A DNA stretch of 57,667 nucleotides from Chloroflexota bacterium (GTDB taxonomy: Bacteria > Chloroflexota > Anaerolineae > Aggregatilineales > Phototrophicaceae). The stretch covers positions 1 to 57,667 of the forward strand of contig JAPPFH010000103.1 of NCBI GenBank assembly GCA_028875185.1, given 5' to 3'. The notes under the pieces were generated by a model. It had not been told where the DNA came from. It saw nothing but the letters and a program-made list of their open reading frames with translations, and did no database searches. The position numbers were made by a program, and so were the translations under genes. Below are positions 8,159 to 17,760 of this stretch, in pieces. Within the stretch, counting starts at the first letter, position 1. Each line of letters begins with the position of its first letter.

Positions 8159-9964
8159 ATGACAATTGCGGAAACCGATAAACGCCACCCCTTCATCCGT
8201 CTGCTGAATTACGCCTCCGCCTACAAGCGGCGCGTGGCTTTGGCGACAGTCTATTCGGTGCTGGGCAAGCTCTTCGATATCATGCCGCCCTTGCTGATCG
8301 GCATGGCGGTTGATATCGTCGTGCAGCGGGGTGACTCGCTGCTGGGCCGCCTGGGCGTTGCCGATCTATCCGCCCAGCTGCTCATCCTCGGCTTTATCAC
8401 GCTGATCGTCTGGACGCTGGAATCGGTATTCGGTTACATCCAGCGCACCTACTGGCGCAACCTGGCGCAATCGCTGCAGCACGACCTGCGCGTCGACGCT
8501 TATGATCATGTCCAGCACTTGGAAATGGCTTACTTCGAGGATCAGAGCACCGGCGGCTTGATGTCCGTGCTCAATGACGACATCAATCAACTGGAGCGCT
8601 TCCTCGATATCGGCGCTAGCGATGTGGTGCAGATCCTGACGACCGTCATCGTCATCGGGGGAATCTTCTTCTTCCTGGCGCCGAGCGTCGCCTGGATGGC
8701 GGCGATCCCCATTCCATTGATCATCTGGGGGTCTTTGAGGTTTCAGGAGATGTTGGGTCCGCGCTACAGCGCCGTGCGCGAACAGGTGAGCATGATCAAT
8801 CATCACTTGTCCAACAGTTTGAGCGGCATCGCCACCATCAAGAGCTTCACAGCCGAGGATTACGAAGCCGAGCGGCTGCGCATCGAGAGCGATGAATATG
8901 TCGAGCGCAATCGGCGGGCGATACGCTTGAGCTCGGCGTTTACGCCTTTGATTCGCATGGCGATCGTCTGCGGTTTCATCGCCATCACCATAGCTGGCGG
9001 GCAATTGGCATTGAGCGGCGCGCTGGATGTCGGCGCGTACAGCGTGCTGATCTTCATGACGCAGCGTTTGCTTTGGCCGCTGACGAAACTGGGCGAGACC
9101 TTCGATCAATATCAGCGCGCCATGGCTTCGACCAATCGGATCCTAGATTTGCTCGCCATCAAGTCGAACGTCAACGATGGAAGCCGTCGCCTGCCGCTCA
9201 GCCAGGTGCGCGGGCATATGCGCCTGGATGATGTCGAATTTGCCTATAGCGATGGACGCGAGGTCATCAGGGGTTTGACGCTTGATGTGCCGCCCGGCGA
9301 TACGGTGGCGATCGTAGGGGCGACCGGCGCCGGCAAGAGCACGGTCATCAAGTTGCTGTTGCGCTACTATGATGCCACTGGCGGCTGCGTCACGCTAGAT
9401 GGTTACGATCTTCGCGCGCTCAAACAAGAGGACATTCGGAGCGCCATCGGTTTGGTCAGCCAGGATGTATTTCTTTTTCATGGGACGGTGCGCGAGAATA
9501 TTGCCTACGGCCGCAATGGCGATGTGCCCGATGAGTTGATTGCGGAAGCGGCGATGATCGCGGAAGCGCATGAATTCATCGCCGAGCTGCCGCAGGGCTA
9601 TGACACCATCGTCGGCGAGCGCGGGCAGAAGCTGTCAGGCGGCCAGCGGCAGCGCTTGTCGATCGCGCGCGCCGTGCTCAAAGACCCGCCGATTCTGATC
9701 CTGGATGAAGCGACCTCGTCCGTCGACAACGAGACGGAAGCGGCGATACAGCGCTCGCTGGAGCGCATCGTCGTCGGTCGGACGACCATCGTGATCGCCC
9801 ATCGGCTGTCGACGGTGCGCAATGCCGACATGATCTACGTGCTTCAAGACGGCCAGCTGCTTGAGAGCGGCCACCACGATGACTTGCTGCTGCTGGATGG
9901 TCTCTACGCGTCACTTTGGCGGGTGCAGACGGGCGAGCTTGTGCTTGCCGGGGCGATTCACTAG
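8159..9964 (+). CDS. ABC transporter, fused permease and ATPase (exporter type)
   Basis: A 601-residue half-transporter of the MsbA/ABCB type with an N-terminal six-helix membrane domain (about 20-320) followed by a nucleotide-binding domain. Walker A is GATGAGKST (near 387), the signature [14 protein letters not shown] (near 492), Walker [13 protein letters not shown] (near 511) and the H-loop IAHRLST. All ATPase motifs are intact. It should act as a dimer exporting lipids, drugs or peptides; the substrate cannot be read. The 3' end overlaps the convergent Gfo/Idh gene by 4 bases, so the two transcripts must collide or read through. Confidence 0.9.
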   Translation: MTIAETDKRHPFIRLLNYASAYKRRVALATVYSVLGKLFDIMPPLLIGMAVDIVVQRGDSLLGRLGVADLSAQLLILGFITLIVWTLESVFGYIQRTYWRNLAQSLQHDLRVDAYDHVQHLEMAYFEDQSTGGLMSVLNDDINQLERFLDIGASDVVQILTTVIVIGGIFFFLAPSVAWMAAIPIPLIIWGSLRFQEMLGPRYSAVREQVSMINHHLSNSLSGIATIKSFTAEDYEAERLRIESDEYVERNRRAIRLSSAFTPLIRMAIVCGFIAITIAGGQLALSGALDVGAYSVLIFMTQRLLWPLTKLGETFDQYQRAMASTNRILDLLAIKSNVNDGSRRLPLSQVRGHMRLDDVEFAYSDGREVIRGLTLDVPPGDTVAIVGATGAGKSTVIKLLLRYYDATGGCVTLDGYDLRALKQEDIRSAIGLVSQDVFLFHGTVRENIAYGRNGDVPDELIAEAAMIAEAHEFIAELPQGYDTIVGERGQKLSGGQRQRLSIARAVLKDPPILILDEATSSVDNETEAAIQRSLERIVVGRTTIVIAHRLSTVRNADMIYVLQDGQLLESGHHDDLLLLDGLYASLWRVQTGELVLAGAIH

Positions 9965-10929
9965 CGCGCGGCCGCCAGGAGCCTGTCGACGACAAGCATG
10001 TTGTCCACGGCATCGGCGGGGGCGAAGCGCGGCGGCCGCCCGGTGAGCAGGGCGTCGGCGAAATCTTCGACCATCAGCTGATATTGATCGACAGCGGGAA
10101 TGATGTGTTCGATGTAGCTGTCTCCCTGCCGATGCCGAACGATGGCGTCAGCGGCTTTGTCGATGACGAAGCTCTGCGGCACGGTGATCATGCCTTCGCT
10201 GCCTTTGAGCGTGTAGGTGTGCTGGCTTTGGGAGCGCAAGCCGCAATCGAAGCAGCCGAGGACGCCGGAGGGAAAATCAAGCGTGCAGAGCGCCGTCTCA
10301 TCGACCTTGCTGCGCTCGCCGATACGGGCGAAAGCCGAGACGCGCTCCGGCTCTTCGCCGGTCATGAAGCGCATCAGGTTGACACAGTAACAGCCGACAT
10401 CCATCAGCGCGCCGCCAGCCAACGTTTTGCTCAAACGAATGTTGGCTTCGTCAGAAATGGGAAAGGTGAAACTGCTGTTGATGATTTGCAATTCGCCGAT
10501 GCCGCCGGCCGCCAGAATTTCCTTTACTTTGGCGTGCTGGGGATGAAAGCGGTACATGAATGCTTCAGCCAGGGGGACCTTATGTTTCTCGAAGGCGTCA
10601 ACGATGCTTTGGGCTTCGGGCGCATCGCTGGCGAAGGGCTTCTCGCTGAGCGTCGGGATGCCGGCTTCGGCGCATTTGACGCTCCACTCGGCGTGCATGC
10701 TGTTGGGCAGCGGATTGTAAATCGCGTCAATGTCGCCATCGGCGAGCAGCTCTTCGTAACTGCCGCAGGCGCGCGGTACGCCATGCTGTGAAGCCCAGGC
10801 TCGGGCGCGCTCAAGCGAGCGGCTGGCGACGACGGCGACTTCGCCGTTTCGCGAGGCTTGAATCGCGGGGATGACGCGTCTTCCGATTCGGGCTGTGCTC
10901 AAGACGCCCCAGCGGATTTTGTCGGCCAT
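9961..10929 (-). CDS. Gfo/Idh/MocA-family oxidoreductase
   Basis: A 322-residue NAD(P)-dependent dehydrogenase. The N-terminal Rossmann domain begins [19 protein letters not shown] and contains the family's conserved EKP motif in LSEKPFA (about residue 95). The C-terminal alpha/beta domain carries [13 protein letters not shown] and a [13 protein letters not shown] stretch typical of the glucose-fructose oxidoreductase and dihydrodiol dehydrogenase branch. An AGGAG ribosome-binding site lies 6 bases before the ATG. It probably oxidises or reduces a sugar or sugar-derived alcohol. It is convergent with the ABC exporter gene. Confidence 0.87.
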   Translation of the reverse strand: MADKIRWGVLSTARIGRRVIPAIQASRNGEVAVVASRSLERARAWASQHGVPRACGSYEELLADGDIDAIYNPLPNSMHAEWSVKCAEAGIPTLSEKPFASDAPEAQSIVDAFEKHKVPLAEAFMYRFHPQHAKVKEILAAGGIGELQIINSSFTFPISDEANIRLSKTLAGGALMDVGCYCVNLMRFMTGEEPERVSAFARIGERSKVDETALCTLDFPSGVLGCFDCGLRSQSQHTYTLKGSEGMITVPQSFVIDKAADAIVRHRQGDSYIEHIIPAVDQYQLMVEDFADALLTGRPPRFAPADAVDNMLVVDRLLAAAR

Positions 10930-10987
10930 GTCTGGCTCCTATGTAGAATCAAGTCAATACTGCTGATTGCAAATCTATTGCCAGCAT

Positions 10988-11075
10988 GGGAGAGCCACCG
11001 GGTCGCGTAGACGCTGACCGTCGCTCGCCCGTACAATTGCGCTCCGACGGGCGACCTGCTAGGTCGCGCCTACAA
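10988..11075. repeat. Two adjacent palindromic intergenic repeats
   Basis: 10988-11034 is a long-arm copy containing gtcgcgtagacgctgaccgt, comparable to the insert at 46121 and 88. 11048-11075 is a short copy (CGGGCGACCTGCTAGGTCGC). They lie between the upstream region of the Gfo/Idh gene and the 3' end of the solute-binding protein gene. Confidence 0.65.
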
Positions 11076-11092
11076 ATTCGACTTAAATTCAG

Positions 11093-11896
11093 TTACAGCC
11101 ATTTGTCGATGATTGTAGCGAGTTTGCCGTTTTCTTTCAAAGCAGCGAGCGCGCTGTCCACGAGCTTCCAGGCGTCAACGCGGTCGATGCGAATGGCGAT
11201 GGCGTATGGCTCGTGAGTGATGTATTCATAGCGCGCCCCCCATTCAGCCCGCGCGCGCAGATAGAGCCGCAGGGTGGTGGCGTCCACGATGGCGCTATCG
11301 GCGAGCCCAAGGCGCAGCGCGTCCAAGGCGTATTCGGGCAGCTCGTAGGGCAGCCGCTGAAGAGCGCGGTCCGCTCCTTCCCAGCCGCGGATCTGGCTGT
11401 CGGCATTGCTGGCATATTCGTAGGCGATGCGCGGTTTCGCTGGCGATTCAAGATTCGAATCCCGGCCGGTGGCTGCCGTTACAGTGACAAGACCATTGTC
11501 GAAATAAGAACCCGTATAGCGCAGCTCTTGCGTGCGCGCAGGATCAATTCGCAGCGCCGATATGAGGAGATCGACTTGACCGCTAATGAGCGCGTCATGC
11601 AAGGCATAGAAGCCGATATTCAGGAAGCGGACCGGCATTTCAAGCTCGGACCCGATGGCTTTGGCGAGGTCGATGTCCAAACCGCGGACGGACTCGCCAT
11701 CATCAAGAGCGAAGGGCGGGAAGCTGGCGTCGAGGCCGACGACAATCTCGCCCCCCGGAAAGGCGCGATTAATGTTTGGCGGCGCATTCCGATGAATGAG
11801 CAGGCTGGCAAGTATGAGCGCGGCAGCAAGGGCAAGCGGGATTGCCAGGCTTAAGATTTTCCGGCGTGTTAATCGGCGCTGGGTGGCAGCAGCCAT
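11093..11896 (-). CDS. Family 3 extracellular solute-binding protein
   Basis: A 267-residue protein with an N-terminal basic stretch and one hydrophobic segment (about residues 13-33), then a bacterial family 3 substrate-binding domain. The domain opens EIVVGLDASFPPFALDDGES and continues GLDIDLAKAIGSEL, the classic amino-acid-binding layout. No lipobox cysteine is visible, so it is probably held by an uncleaved signal anchor or secreted. No permease or ATPase subunit is adjacent, so it may serve a distant ABC importer or act as a sensor. Its start overlaps the upstream glycoside hydrolase gene by 28 bases, indicating a two-gene operon. Confidence 0.85.
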   Translation of the reverse strand: MAAATQRRLTRRKILSLAIPLALAAALILASLLIHRNAPPNINRAFPGGEIVVGLDASFPPFALDDGESVRGLDIDLAKAIGSELEMPVRFLNIGFYALHDALISGQVDLLISALRIDPARTQELRYTGSYFDNGLVTVTAATGRDSNLESPAKPRIAYEYASNADSQIRGWEGADRALQRLPYELPEYALDALRLGLADSAIVDATTLRLYLRARAEWGARYEYITHEPYAIAIRIDRVDAWKLVDSALAALKENGKLATIIDKWL

Positions 11897-13029
11897 GGGC
11901 GCTCGCTCCTTTTCCAGCCGCGGGCGTAATCTTGTAGGGCGAAATAAATCGGCTTCTCCCGGAAATCGGCGCTCATCAAGGTGAAATTATCGGGATAGCT
12001 GAGTAAATCGGCGGGATAGCGAAGCGCCCAGACGCAGAGATTCTCAACCCAATCCCAATGTGCCGCGGCATATTCGAAGGCTTGGATTGTATAGGCGGAA
12101 CGTTGCGAGGGGCGGACGGCGCCGGACCAGCGGGGATGGTCATTCCAGCCGAATTCGGTGATGAAGGCCCGCTTGGCGCCATCGCCATTGGCGATCAAAA
12201 CCCGGCGCAGGAGCTCGGCGCGGCGAAAGTTCAGGCGCTGGGGCGCTGGCGCGGCGGCGGGCGGCTCGCGGAAGCCGTAGGTGTGAATCGCCAGGGCGTC
12301 AAAGTAAGGGCTTGCGCCAGCTTGATACATTGCGCTGAGGTACTCGATTTCGTTTAATCCAGCGGCGCTGCCCGCGGCTTCCAGGGTGGGCGCCAGGGCG
12401 CCAGCGAGGACTTGCGCGTCAGGGTTTGCCGTTTTGATTTGCTGGTAGCTGTCGCGCAGCAAGCGGGTGTAGGCGGCTGGGTCGACCGGTCGATAACCCC
12501 ATTCAAAACTGACGTTCGGCTCGTTCCAAATGATGATCGCTTGTATTGCCTCTCGGTAGCGGGCGGCAAAGGCGCCGGCATAGCGGGCGAAATGGTCGAA
12601 GGATGCTTCGGGCAGAAAGTTGAGAGTGGTGGGCGAATCTGAGCCGCTTGGGCGCGCCCAAGCCGGAACGAGCCCAAGGCGGGCGATGACGTTTATGCCT
12701 TGCCGCCGCGCATGGCGGATTATCCGGTCGGCATGAAACCAGCTATAGTCACCGGGTTGCGTTTCGGCATAAGCCCAGGGAAAGAATTGCACGATGGTGG
12801 CGGCGCCCAACTCGCGCGTGAGTTGCAGGGAGCGCTTGATTTTCGCTTCTTCCACTTCGTTTTCAAGCAAAGTGTGGACGCAGAGGCGCGGCTGGGCAGT
12901 TTCGACTGTCTGCTGCTCACCCAAGGGGACGGATTCTGAAGCCGGGCGGGGCAGGGCAAGGGCAATCGCAATCGCGAGAAGGGCGATGAGGATAAAGAAG
13001 CGCTTGCGATGTTTGGCAAGGTGGATCAC
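11869..13029 (-). CDS. Exported glycoside hydrolase-like protein (clan A TIM barrel)
   Basis: A 386-residue protein with an N-terminal signal anchor (FFILIALLAIAIALALP) and a TIM-barrel glycosidase domain. The acid/base motif is IIIWNEPN, and the likely nucleophile lies in RAFITEFGW, a pattern of clan GH-A enzymes such as GH39 or GH5. Other barrel landmarks are GINVIARLGLVPAWAR and ALAIHTYGF. It probably cleaves an oligo- or polysaccharide outside the cytoplasm; the substrate is not readable. It is the first gene of a pair with the solute-binding protein, with a 28-base overlap. Confidence 0.78.
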   Translation of the reverse strand: MIHLAKHRKRFFILIALLAIAIALALPRPASESVPLGEQQTVETAQPRLCVHTLLENEVEEAKIKRSLQLTRELGAATIVQFFPWAYAETQPGDYSWFHADRIIRHARRQGINVIARLGLVPAWARPSGSDSPTTLNFLPEASFDHFARYAGAFAARYREAIQAIIIWNEPNVSFEWGYRPVDPAAYTRLLRDSYQQIKTANPDAQVLAGALAPTLEAAGSAAGLNEIEYLSAMYQAGASPYFDALAIHTYGFREPPAAAPAPQRLNFRRAELLRRVLIANGDGAKRAFITEFGWNDHPRWSGAVRPSQRSAYTIQAFEYAAAHWDWVENLCVWALRYPADLLSYPDNFTLMSADFREKPIYFALQDYARGWKRSERPWLLPPSAD

Positions 13030-13424
13030 TTATTGACCTTCAGCGAATACGGCGCAGTTTTTATTCACCACCGAGAACACAGAAGTAGTTCCAAGCAAGC
13101 AATGAGAAAAATTGCAGCATGGAAGAATATACCCAAAATAATCAGAATGTTGTAGGGGCGAGCCGGTGGCTCGCCCACTCTTGCCATAGATTGCTGGTCA
13201 GTTTTCGCATGACTAACTTGGATTCACTGAGTTTTATGTTTAGCGAACTGATGCTGCCGTTGGAGTGAAGGCATTTCATGCGAGACGGGATAGATGACAT
13301 TGCATCTGCAATCAGATACAATAACGAGAGTTGCGTGGCTCACTCACTATAAAGTTGATGGTCGCGAAGGCGCAAGCGGAATGTCGGATTTTTCTCAGCA
13401 AGCAACCATATCGGATGATGGACT
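13030..13424. other. Gene-free stretch with two repeat copies
   Basis: Positions 13057-13086 hold a degenerate ACCACAGAGG-type repeat (TTATTCACCACCGAGAACAC). 13150-13178 is a palindromic repeat (TTGTAGGGGCGAGCCGGTGG then CTCGCCC). From 13179 to 13424 the DNA is visibly more AT-rich, with no convincing reading frame, RNA or promoter. Confidence 0.55.
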
Positions 13425-14150
13425 GTGCCGCAGCGAATCATAGCGATGTGGTCGGGGCCGCGCAATATCTCAACGGCGATGATGCGCGCTTGGGAGAGCC
13501 GCGCCGATACGCGAGTCATCGATGAGCCGTTTTACGCGCACTACTTGGCGCGCACCGGGTATGATCATCCGGGTTCCGATGAGGTCATCCGCTGCGGCGA
13601 GACCGACTGGCGCGAGGTCGTCAGGGCTTTGGTTGCGAATGGCGGCGCGACGCCGATCTTCTTTCAAAAGCATATGTCGCAGCACATGCTGGCGCATATC
13701 GACAGAAGCTGGCTGGGACGGGTCGCCCACTGCTTTTTGATTCGCGATCCGCGCCGAATGCTGCTGTCGTTCGCCAAGGTCATTCCCAATCCGCGGCTTG
13801 ATCAGACGGGGCTGCCGCAGCAGGTGGAGATATTCAACACGGTTCGGGAGGCTAACGGAGCGGTTCCGCCGGTGATTGCGGCGAAGGATATCTTGCTGGC
13901 GCCGGAGCGAGCGCTGCGAAAGCTATGCGCAGCGCTGGATGTGCCTTTTGACCGGGCGATGCTTCGTTGGAAGGCGGGGCGGCGGGAGAGCGACGGCGTT
14001 TGGGCAAAGCACTGGTATGGCGCAGTTGAAAGGTCGACCGGCTTCGCGCCTTATGAAGAAGATGACAGCGCGTTGCCGGCGCGGATGAATGGCTTGCTGG
14101 AGGAATGCCTGAGTTTGTATGAGCAAATGGCGCGGCATCGTATTCGGTGA
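13425..14150 (+). CDS. Sulfotransferase-family protein
   Basis: A 241-residue protein starting at a GTG codon (PQRIIAMWSGPRNISTAM). The SGPRNIST loop near residues 11-18 fits the 5'-phosphosulfate-binding loop of PAPS-dependent sulfotransferases, and IRDPRRMLLSFAK fits the 3'-phosphate-binding segment. The nearest ATG is inside the first strand, so the GTG start is preferred. It lies 93 bases upstream of an aminotransferase-like gene on the same strand. From memory, this sulfotransferase subtype is repeatedly found next to or fused with branched-chain-aminotransferase-like domains. The substrate is unknown and the activity is inferred from fold motifs. Confidence 0.75.
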   Translation: MPQRIIAMWSGPRNISTAMMRAWESRADTRVIDEPFYAHYLARTGYDHPGSDEVIRCGETDWREVVRALVANGGATPIFFQKHMSQHMLAHIDRSWLGRVAHCFLIRDPRRMLLSFAKVIPNPRLDQTGLPQQVEIFNTVREANGAVPPVIAAKDILLAPERALRKLCAALDVPFDRAMLRWKAGRRESDGVWAKHWYGAVERSTGFAPYEEDDSALPARMNGLLEECLSLYEQMARHRIR

Positions 14151-14243
14151 GCGCTTGGGATGGTGTGGGAGGGCGGGTCAATGTGCGCCACTACAGGTTG
14201 GGAAATGTTGTGCGGTTGATTTGTAAGCAATTAGGTTGGGGCG

Positions 14244-15161
14244 ATGAAGCAGGAATTTAATCCGAAGAACAGCGATCTGCTAATCAATATCAATGGAAAG
14301 CTCTATCACCGCGATGTCGCCGGCATCAGTCCCTTTGATTCGGCAGTGCAAGGCGGCGATGCGGTTTGGGAAGGGCTGCGCCTGTATCAAGGGCGGATTT
14401 TCAAATTGATCCCGCACTTGGATCGTCTGCGCGATTCGGCTATGGCGATGGCTTTCAGCGAGATCCCGTCGCATGATGAGATCATTGCGGAGATCAGCAA
14501 GACGTTGATGGCGAATGAGATGACCGATGGCGCGCACATCCGCCTGACGCTCAGCCGCGGCGTCAAATATACCAGTGGCATGGATACGCGGCTTAATGCG
14601 CAGGGACCCACCTTGATTGTGCTGGCGGAACATAAGCCGCCGGTTTATGACAAGAGCGGCATTCGGCTCATCACCTCGAGCGTTCGGCGGATCCCGCCCG
14701 ATTGCGTCGATCAGAATATACATTCTTGCAATTTGATCAATTCGATTCTGGCCAAGATTCAAGCCAACGCCGCCGGCGCCGATGACGCGTTGATGCTCGA
14801 TTATCGGGGTTATGTTGCGGAGACGAATGCAACGCATGTCTTCATCGTGCAGGACGGCATGGCGCTGACGTCGGACACGGGTTCTTGCCCGGAGGGCATC
14901 ACGCGGGCGACTGTGCTCGAGATCTGCGAGGGCGCTGGCATCCCCTATCAGGTCAAGGACATTTCACTGAGCGAGGTTTATCGGGCTAATGAAATGTTTT
15001 GCACGGGCACGATGGGCGAGCTGGCGCCGGTGGTTGAGCTGGATGGTCGTCAGATTGGCGACGGCAAGGCGGGACCGATGACGCAGCGCTTGAGCGCGCT
15101 GTTCCGCGAACGCACGGAGCGTGAAGGTTATCGAGTGGTGGAATTGGCGACTTCGGGTTAG
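14244..15161 (+). CDS. Class IV aminotransferase homologue lacking the PLP lysine
   Basis: A 305-residue fold-type IV aminotransferase homologue (branched-chain or D-amino-acid aminotransferase family). Recognisable landmarks are DAVWEGLRLYQGRIFKL, ADDALMLDYRGYVAET and MFCTGTMGELAPV. The segment that normally holds the Schiff-base lysine (DIKSLNLL in D-amino-acid aminotransferase) reads NIHSCNLINSILAKI. The codon at 14721-14723 is CAT, giving His160, so standard PLP catalysis is unlikely. The reading frame is otherwise intact over the full family length, arguing for selection rather than decay. It pairs with the upstream sulfotransferase gene. Family is clear; function is unknown and may be non-transaminase or PLP-independent. 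Confidence 0.85.
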   Translation: MKQEFNPKNSDLLININGKLYHRDVAGISPFDSAVQGGDAVWEGLRLYQGRIFKLIPHLDRLRDSAMAMAFSEIPSHDEIIAEISKTLMANEMTDGAHIRLTLSRGVKYTSGMDTRLNAQGPTLIVLAEHKPPVYDKSGIRLITSSVRRIPPDCVDQNIHSCNLINSILAKIQANAAGADDALMLDYRGYVAETNATHVFIVQDGMALTSDTGSCPEGITRATVLEICEGAGIPYQVKDISLSEVYRANEMFCTGTMGELAPVVELDGRQIGDGKAGPMTQRLSALFRERTEREGYRVVELATSG

Positions 15162-15216
15162 TATTTTGGGGAGTGGTGATTTTGATGGGTTTCGCCATTG
15201 GTCGAGAACCGCTCAG

Positions 15217-15274
15217 TTTTTCACCACAGAGGACGAGAGGCAAGACAGAGAACACAGAGGTCAAGGTTTTTTCA
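15217..15274. repeat. ACCACAGAGG-type intergenic repeat
   Basis: TTTTCACCACAGAGGACGAG continuing through CAGAGAACACAGAGGTCAAG, one of the best preserved copies of this family in the window. The rest of 15162-15450 shows no gene. Confidence 0.65.
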
Positions 15275-15450
15275 ACTTCGGGGGCGCGCAGACGGCCAAA
15301 GTATCGTCAATATCGAGGGTTACGCGGGTCACGTGGGCGTCTGCCGAGTACACCGAGGTTGCTTTGCGGAATCGCGCTAAATCAGTAGCGCATCAATTGC
15401 AAGACGCGCAAGGTTTGTGTATTCATCCCTTAGTCTAAAGGAGCGAGTCC

Positions 15451-17718
15451 ATGTCAGAGTTCTCATTTGTTGGCAAACCGACGCCGGTGATTGACGGTCC
15501 CGCCAAGGTGACGGGCAATTTGAAATATACTGGCGACCTCAAGCTGGCGGGCATGCTGCACGCGCGTTTTGTGTTGAGCGCTTTTGCGCACGCCAATATT
15601 ACCGGCGTTGACGCGAGCGCCGCGCTTGCGATACCCGGCGTTCAGCAGGTATTGACCGCCGATGATTTGCCCGATGTGACGCCTTCTTCACGCGCCCGCT
15701 TGATGCTCGCGCGAGGGCGCGTGATCTTTGTCGGGCAGCCGATCGCCATCGTCCTGGCGGATACGGCGGCGGCGGCCGCGGATGGCGCCGAGTTGGTTGC
15801 GGTGGATTACGATCCCTTGGACGCGGTGACATCCATGGATGACGCTGTGGCGGAGGGGGCGAATATTGTTTGGCCCAACGGCATCCCGACCGGCGCTGGC
15901 GATGAAGCGGCGCATGGCGCCGATACGGGCGGTGAATCGGAAGGCGATGAAGAAGAAATCTCGAATATCGCGGGCTCAACCAAGATGGAAACGGGCAATA
16001 TCGATGCCGCGTTTGCCGAAGCCGAAGTGGTCGTCGAGCGCAGTTTTGATACGCCGATGGTGCATCAGAGTTCGATCGAAACGCAAGGCTGGGTGGCGCA
16101 GCCTAATCCGCTGAATGGCGGCTTGACAATGTGGGGCAGCATTCAGTCGCCCTTCGGCGTGCGTTACGATGTCGCCGATGTGTTGGGTGTGCCGGAATCG
16201 GATGTGACAGTCTACGGCATGCCGGTCGGAGGCGCGTTCGGCGCCAAGTTCGGATTGTACGAGCCGCTAGTGGGCTTGGTCGCCGCAACCGTCGGTCGGC
16301 CGGTCAGCTTGATTTTGACGCGCGGCGAAGAATTGCTGAGCACCAACCCGGCGCCGGCGCTGCGTATCCGCGGCAAGCTGGGATTTAAAAGTGATGGCAG
16401 GCTGATCGCTATGCAGTCGGATGTGACGGCGGACACGGGTGTTTATCCGAGCGGGCTTGGCGGGTTCGCGGCGATGCAGTTCGCCAGTTTTTATCGCTGC
16501 GAGAACTTGCGCCTGGAATCGACCAATGTCGTCACGAACAAGCAGTCGGTTGGCGCTTATCGCGCGCCGACATCACCGACCGCGTTCATGGCGGTGGAGA
16601 CCTTGTTCGATGAAGCGGCGGCGCAGTTGGGCATGGATCCGGTGGAATTACGCTTGATGAACGCGGCGCGCACAGGGGATCCGGCGCCCGATGGCGAGGA
16701 TTTTCCCGTTATCGGAATGGTGGAAACGCTGGAAGCGGCGCAAGAACATCCGCTTTGGAAGAACCGTGACGATTCGCGGGCGAAGGGCCGCGGCGTCGGC
16801 ATTGCCATCGGCGGCTGGATGGGTGGCTTGGAACCGGGCGCGTCGGTCTGCAAGCTGAATCGCGATGGTGTATTGCAGGTGCAGATCGGCACGGCGGATT
16901 TATCGGGCACGCCGACATCGTTCGCGCAGCTGGCGGCCGAGGCTTATGGCGTTGATGTGGACAAGGTGCGCTTCGTCTACAGCGATACCGACAGCGCGCC
17001 ATATGGCGGCGGCGTCGGCGGCAGCAAAACGCTCTATACGCTGGGCAACGCTGTGATCCGCGCGGCGGAAGACGCTAGGCGGCAGACGCTGGCCATCGCG
17101 GCTGAGGAGTTCGAGGTATCGGCTGAAGACCTGGAAATCGTCGATGGGCGGGTGCAGGTGCGGGGCTTCCCCGATCGCTCGGTGGCATTGGGCGACCTGG
17201 CTGGCAAGGCGATGACATTCGGCGGAAAATACGATCCGATTCATGGCAGCGGCAGCCAGTCAGTGACCGATCGGGCGCCTTCATTCTGCGCGCAAATCGC
17301 CGAGGTCGCGGTTGATGAAGAGACGGGCGAGGTTGACCTGCTGAATCTGGCGGTGGTGCAGGAAGTTGGGCGGGCGATCAATCCAATGACGGTGGAGGGT
17401 CAGATGCAGGGCGGCGCGGTACAGGGCGTCGGCTGGGCGCTGTATGAAGAGATGCGCTATGACGATGACGGTCAGTTGCTTTCCGGCTCTTGGATGGATT
17501 ATGCGATGCCCGATGCGGTGCAAGCGTCGCCGATTCAGACGCAGATCGTTGAAGTGCCTTCGATCAGCGGGCCCTTCGGCGCGCGTGGCGTCGGCGAGCC
17601 GCCGGTGATTCCGACGGTGGCGGCGATTGCCAATGCGGTGGCGCATGCGACGGGTGTTCGCATGACGCAGACGCCGATGACGGCGCCACGAGTGTTGGAG
17701 GCTTTGCAAGGACGCTAG
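15451..17718 (+). CDS. Xanthine dehydrogenase-family molybdopterin-binding large subunit
   Basis: A 755-residue large subunit of the molybdenum hydroxylase family (xanthine dehydrogenase, aldehyde oxidase). The N-terminal a/b hammerhead begins VIDGPAKVTGNLKYTGDLKL. The molybdopterin domains include GGAFGAKFG and the C-terminal GARGVGEPP (near 710), whose Glu is the catalytic base. The active-site loop reads GAYRAPTSP (near 368), not the AYRCSFR type of aerobic CO dehydrogenase, so CoxL is excluded. An unusual acidic insert lies near residues 145-175 (ESEGDEEEIS). A strong AAAGGAG ribosome-binding site precedes the ATG. The FAD and 2Fe-2S subunits normally encoded alongside are absent, so it is an orphan here. 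Confidence 0.87.
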   Translation: MSEFSFVGKPTPVIDGPAKVTGNLKYTGDLKLAGMLHARFVLSAFAHANITGVDASAALAIPGVQQVLTADDLPDVTPSSRARLMLARGRVIFVGQPIAIVLADTAAAAADGAELVAVDYDPLDAVTSMDDAVAEGANIVWPNGIPTGAGDEAAHGADTGGESEGDEEEISNIAGSTKMETGNIDAAFAEAEVVVERSFDTPMVHQSSIETQGWVAQPNPLNGGLTMWGSIQSPFGVRYDVADVLGVPESDVTVYGMPVGGAFGAKFGLYEPLVGLVAATVGRPVSLILTRGEELLSTNPAPALRIRGKLGFKSDGRLIAMQSDVTADTGVYPSGLGGFAAMQFASFYRCENLRLESTNVVTNKQSVGAYRAPTSPTAFMAVETLFDEAAAQLGMDPVELRLMNAARTGDPAPDGEDFPVIGMVETLEAAQEHPLWKNRDDSRAKGRGVGIAIGGWMGGLEPGASVCKLNRDGVLQVQIGTADLSGTPTSFAQLAAEAYGVDVDKVRFVYSDTDSAPYGGGVGGSKTLYTLGNAVIRAAEDARRQTLAIAAEEFEVSAEDLEIVDGRVQVRGFPDRSVALGDLAGKAMTFGGKYDPIHGSGSQSVTDRAPSFCAQIAEVAVDEETGEVDLLNLAVVQEVGRAINPMTVEGQMQGGAVQGVGWALYEEMRYDDDGQLLSGSWMDYAMPDAVQASPIQTQIVEVPSISGPFGARGVGEPPVIPTVAAIANAVAHATGVRMTQTPMTAPRVLEALQGR

Positions 17719-17734
17719 AATCTGACAGTTGCAG

Positions 17735-17760
17735 GGGCGTGTCGCTGACACGCTCTTTCT
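17735..17760 (+). terminator. Repeat-derived hairpin terminator candidate
   Basis: Stem GGGCGTGTC / GACACGCTC (9 pairs, one G-T) with loop GCT, followed by TTTCT, 17 bases after the molybdenum hydroxylase stop. It is also a copy of the palindromic repeat family, so the repeat may double as an intrinsic terminator. The T tract is short. Confidence 0.45.

Noticed and set aside
15451-17718. Aerobic CO dehydrogenase large subunit (CoxL)
   Set aside because: The active-site loop is GAYRAPTSP and lacks the Cys-containing AYRCSFR motif of CoxL; coxM and coxS are absent.
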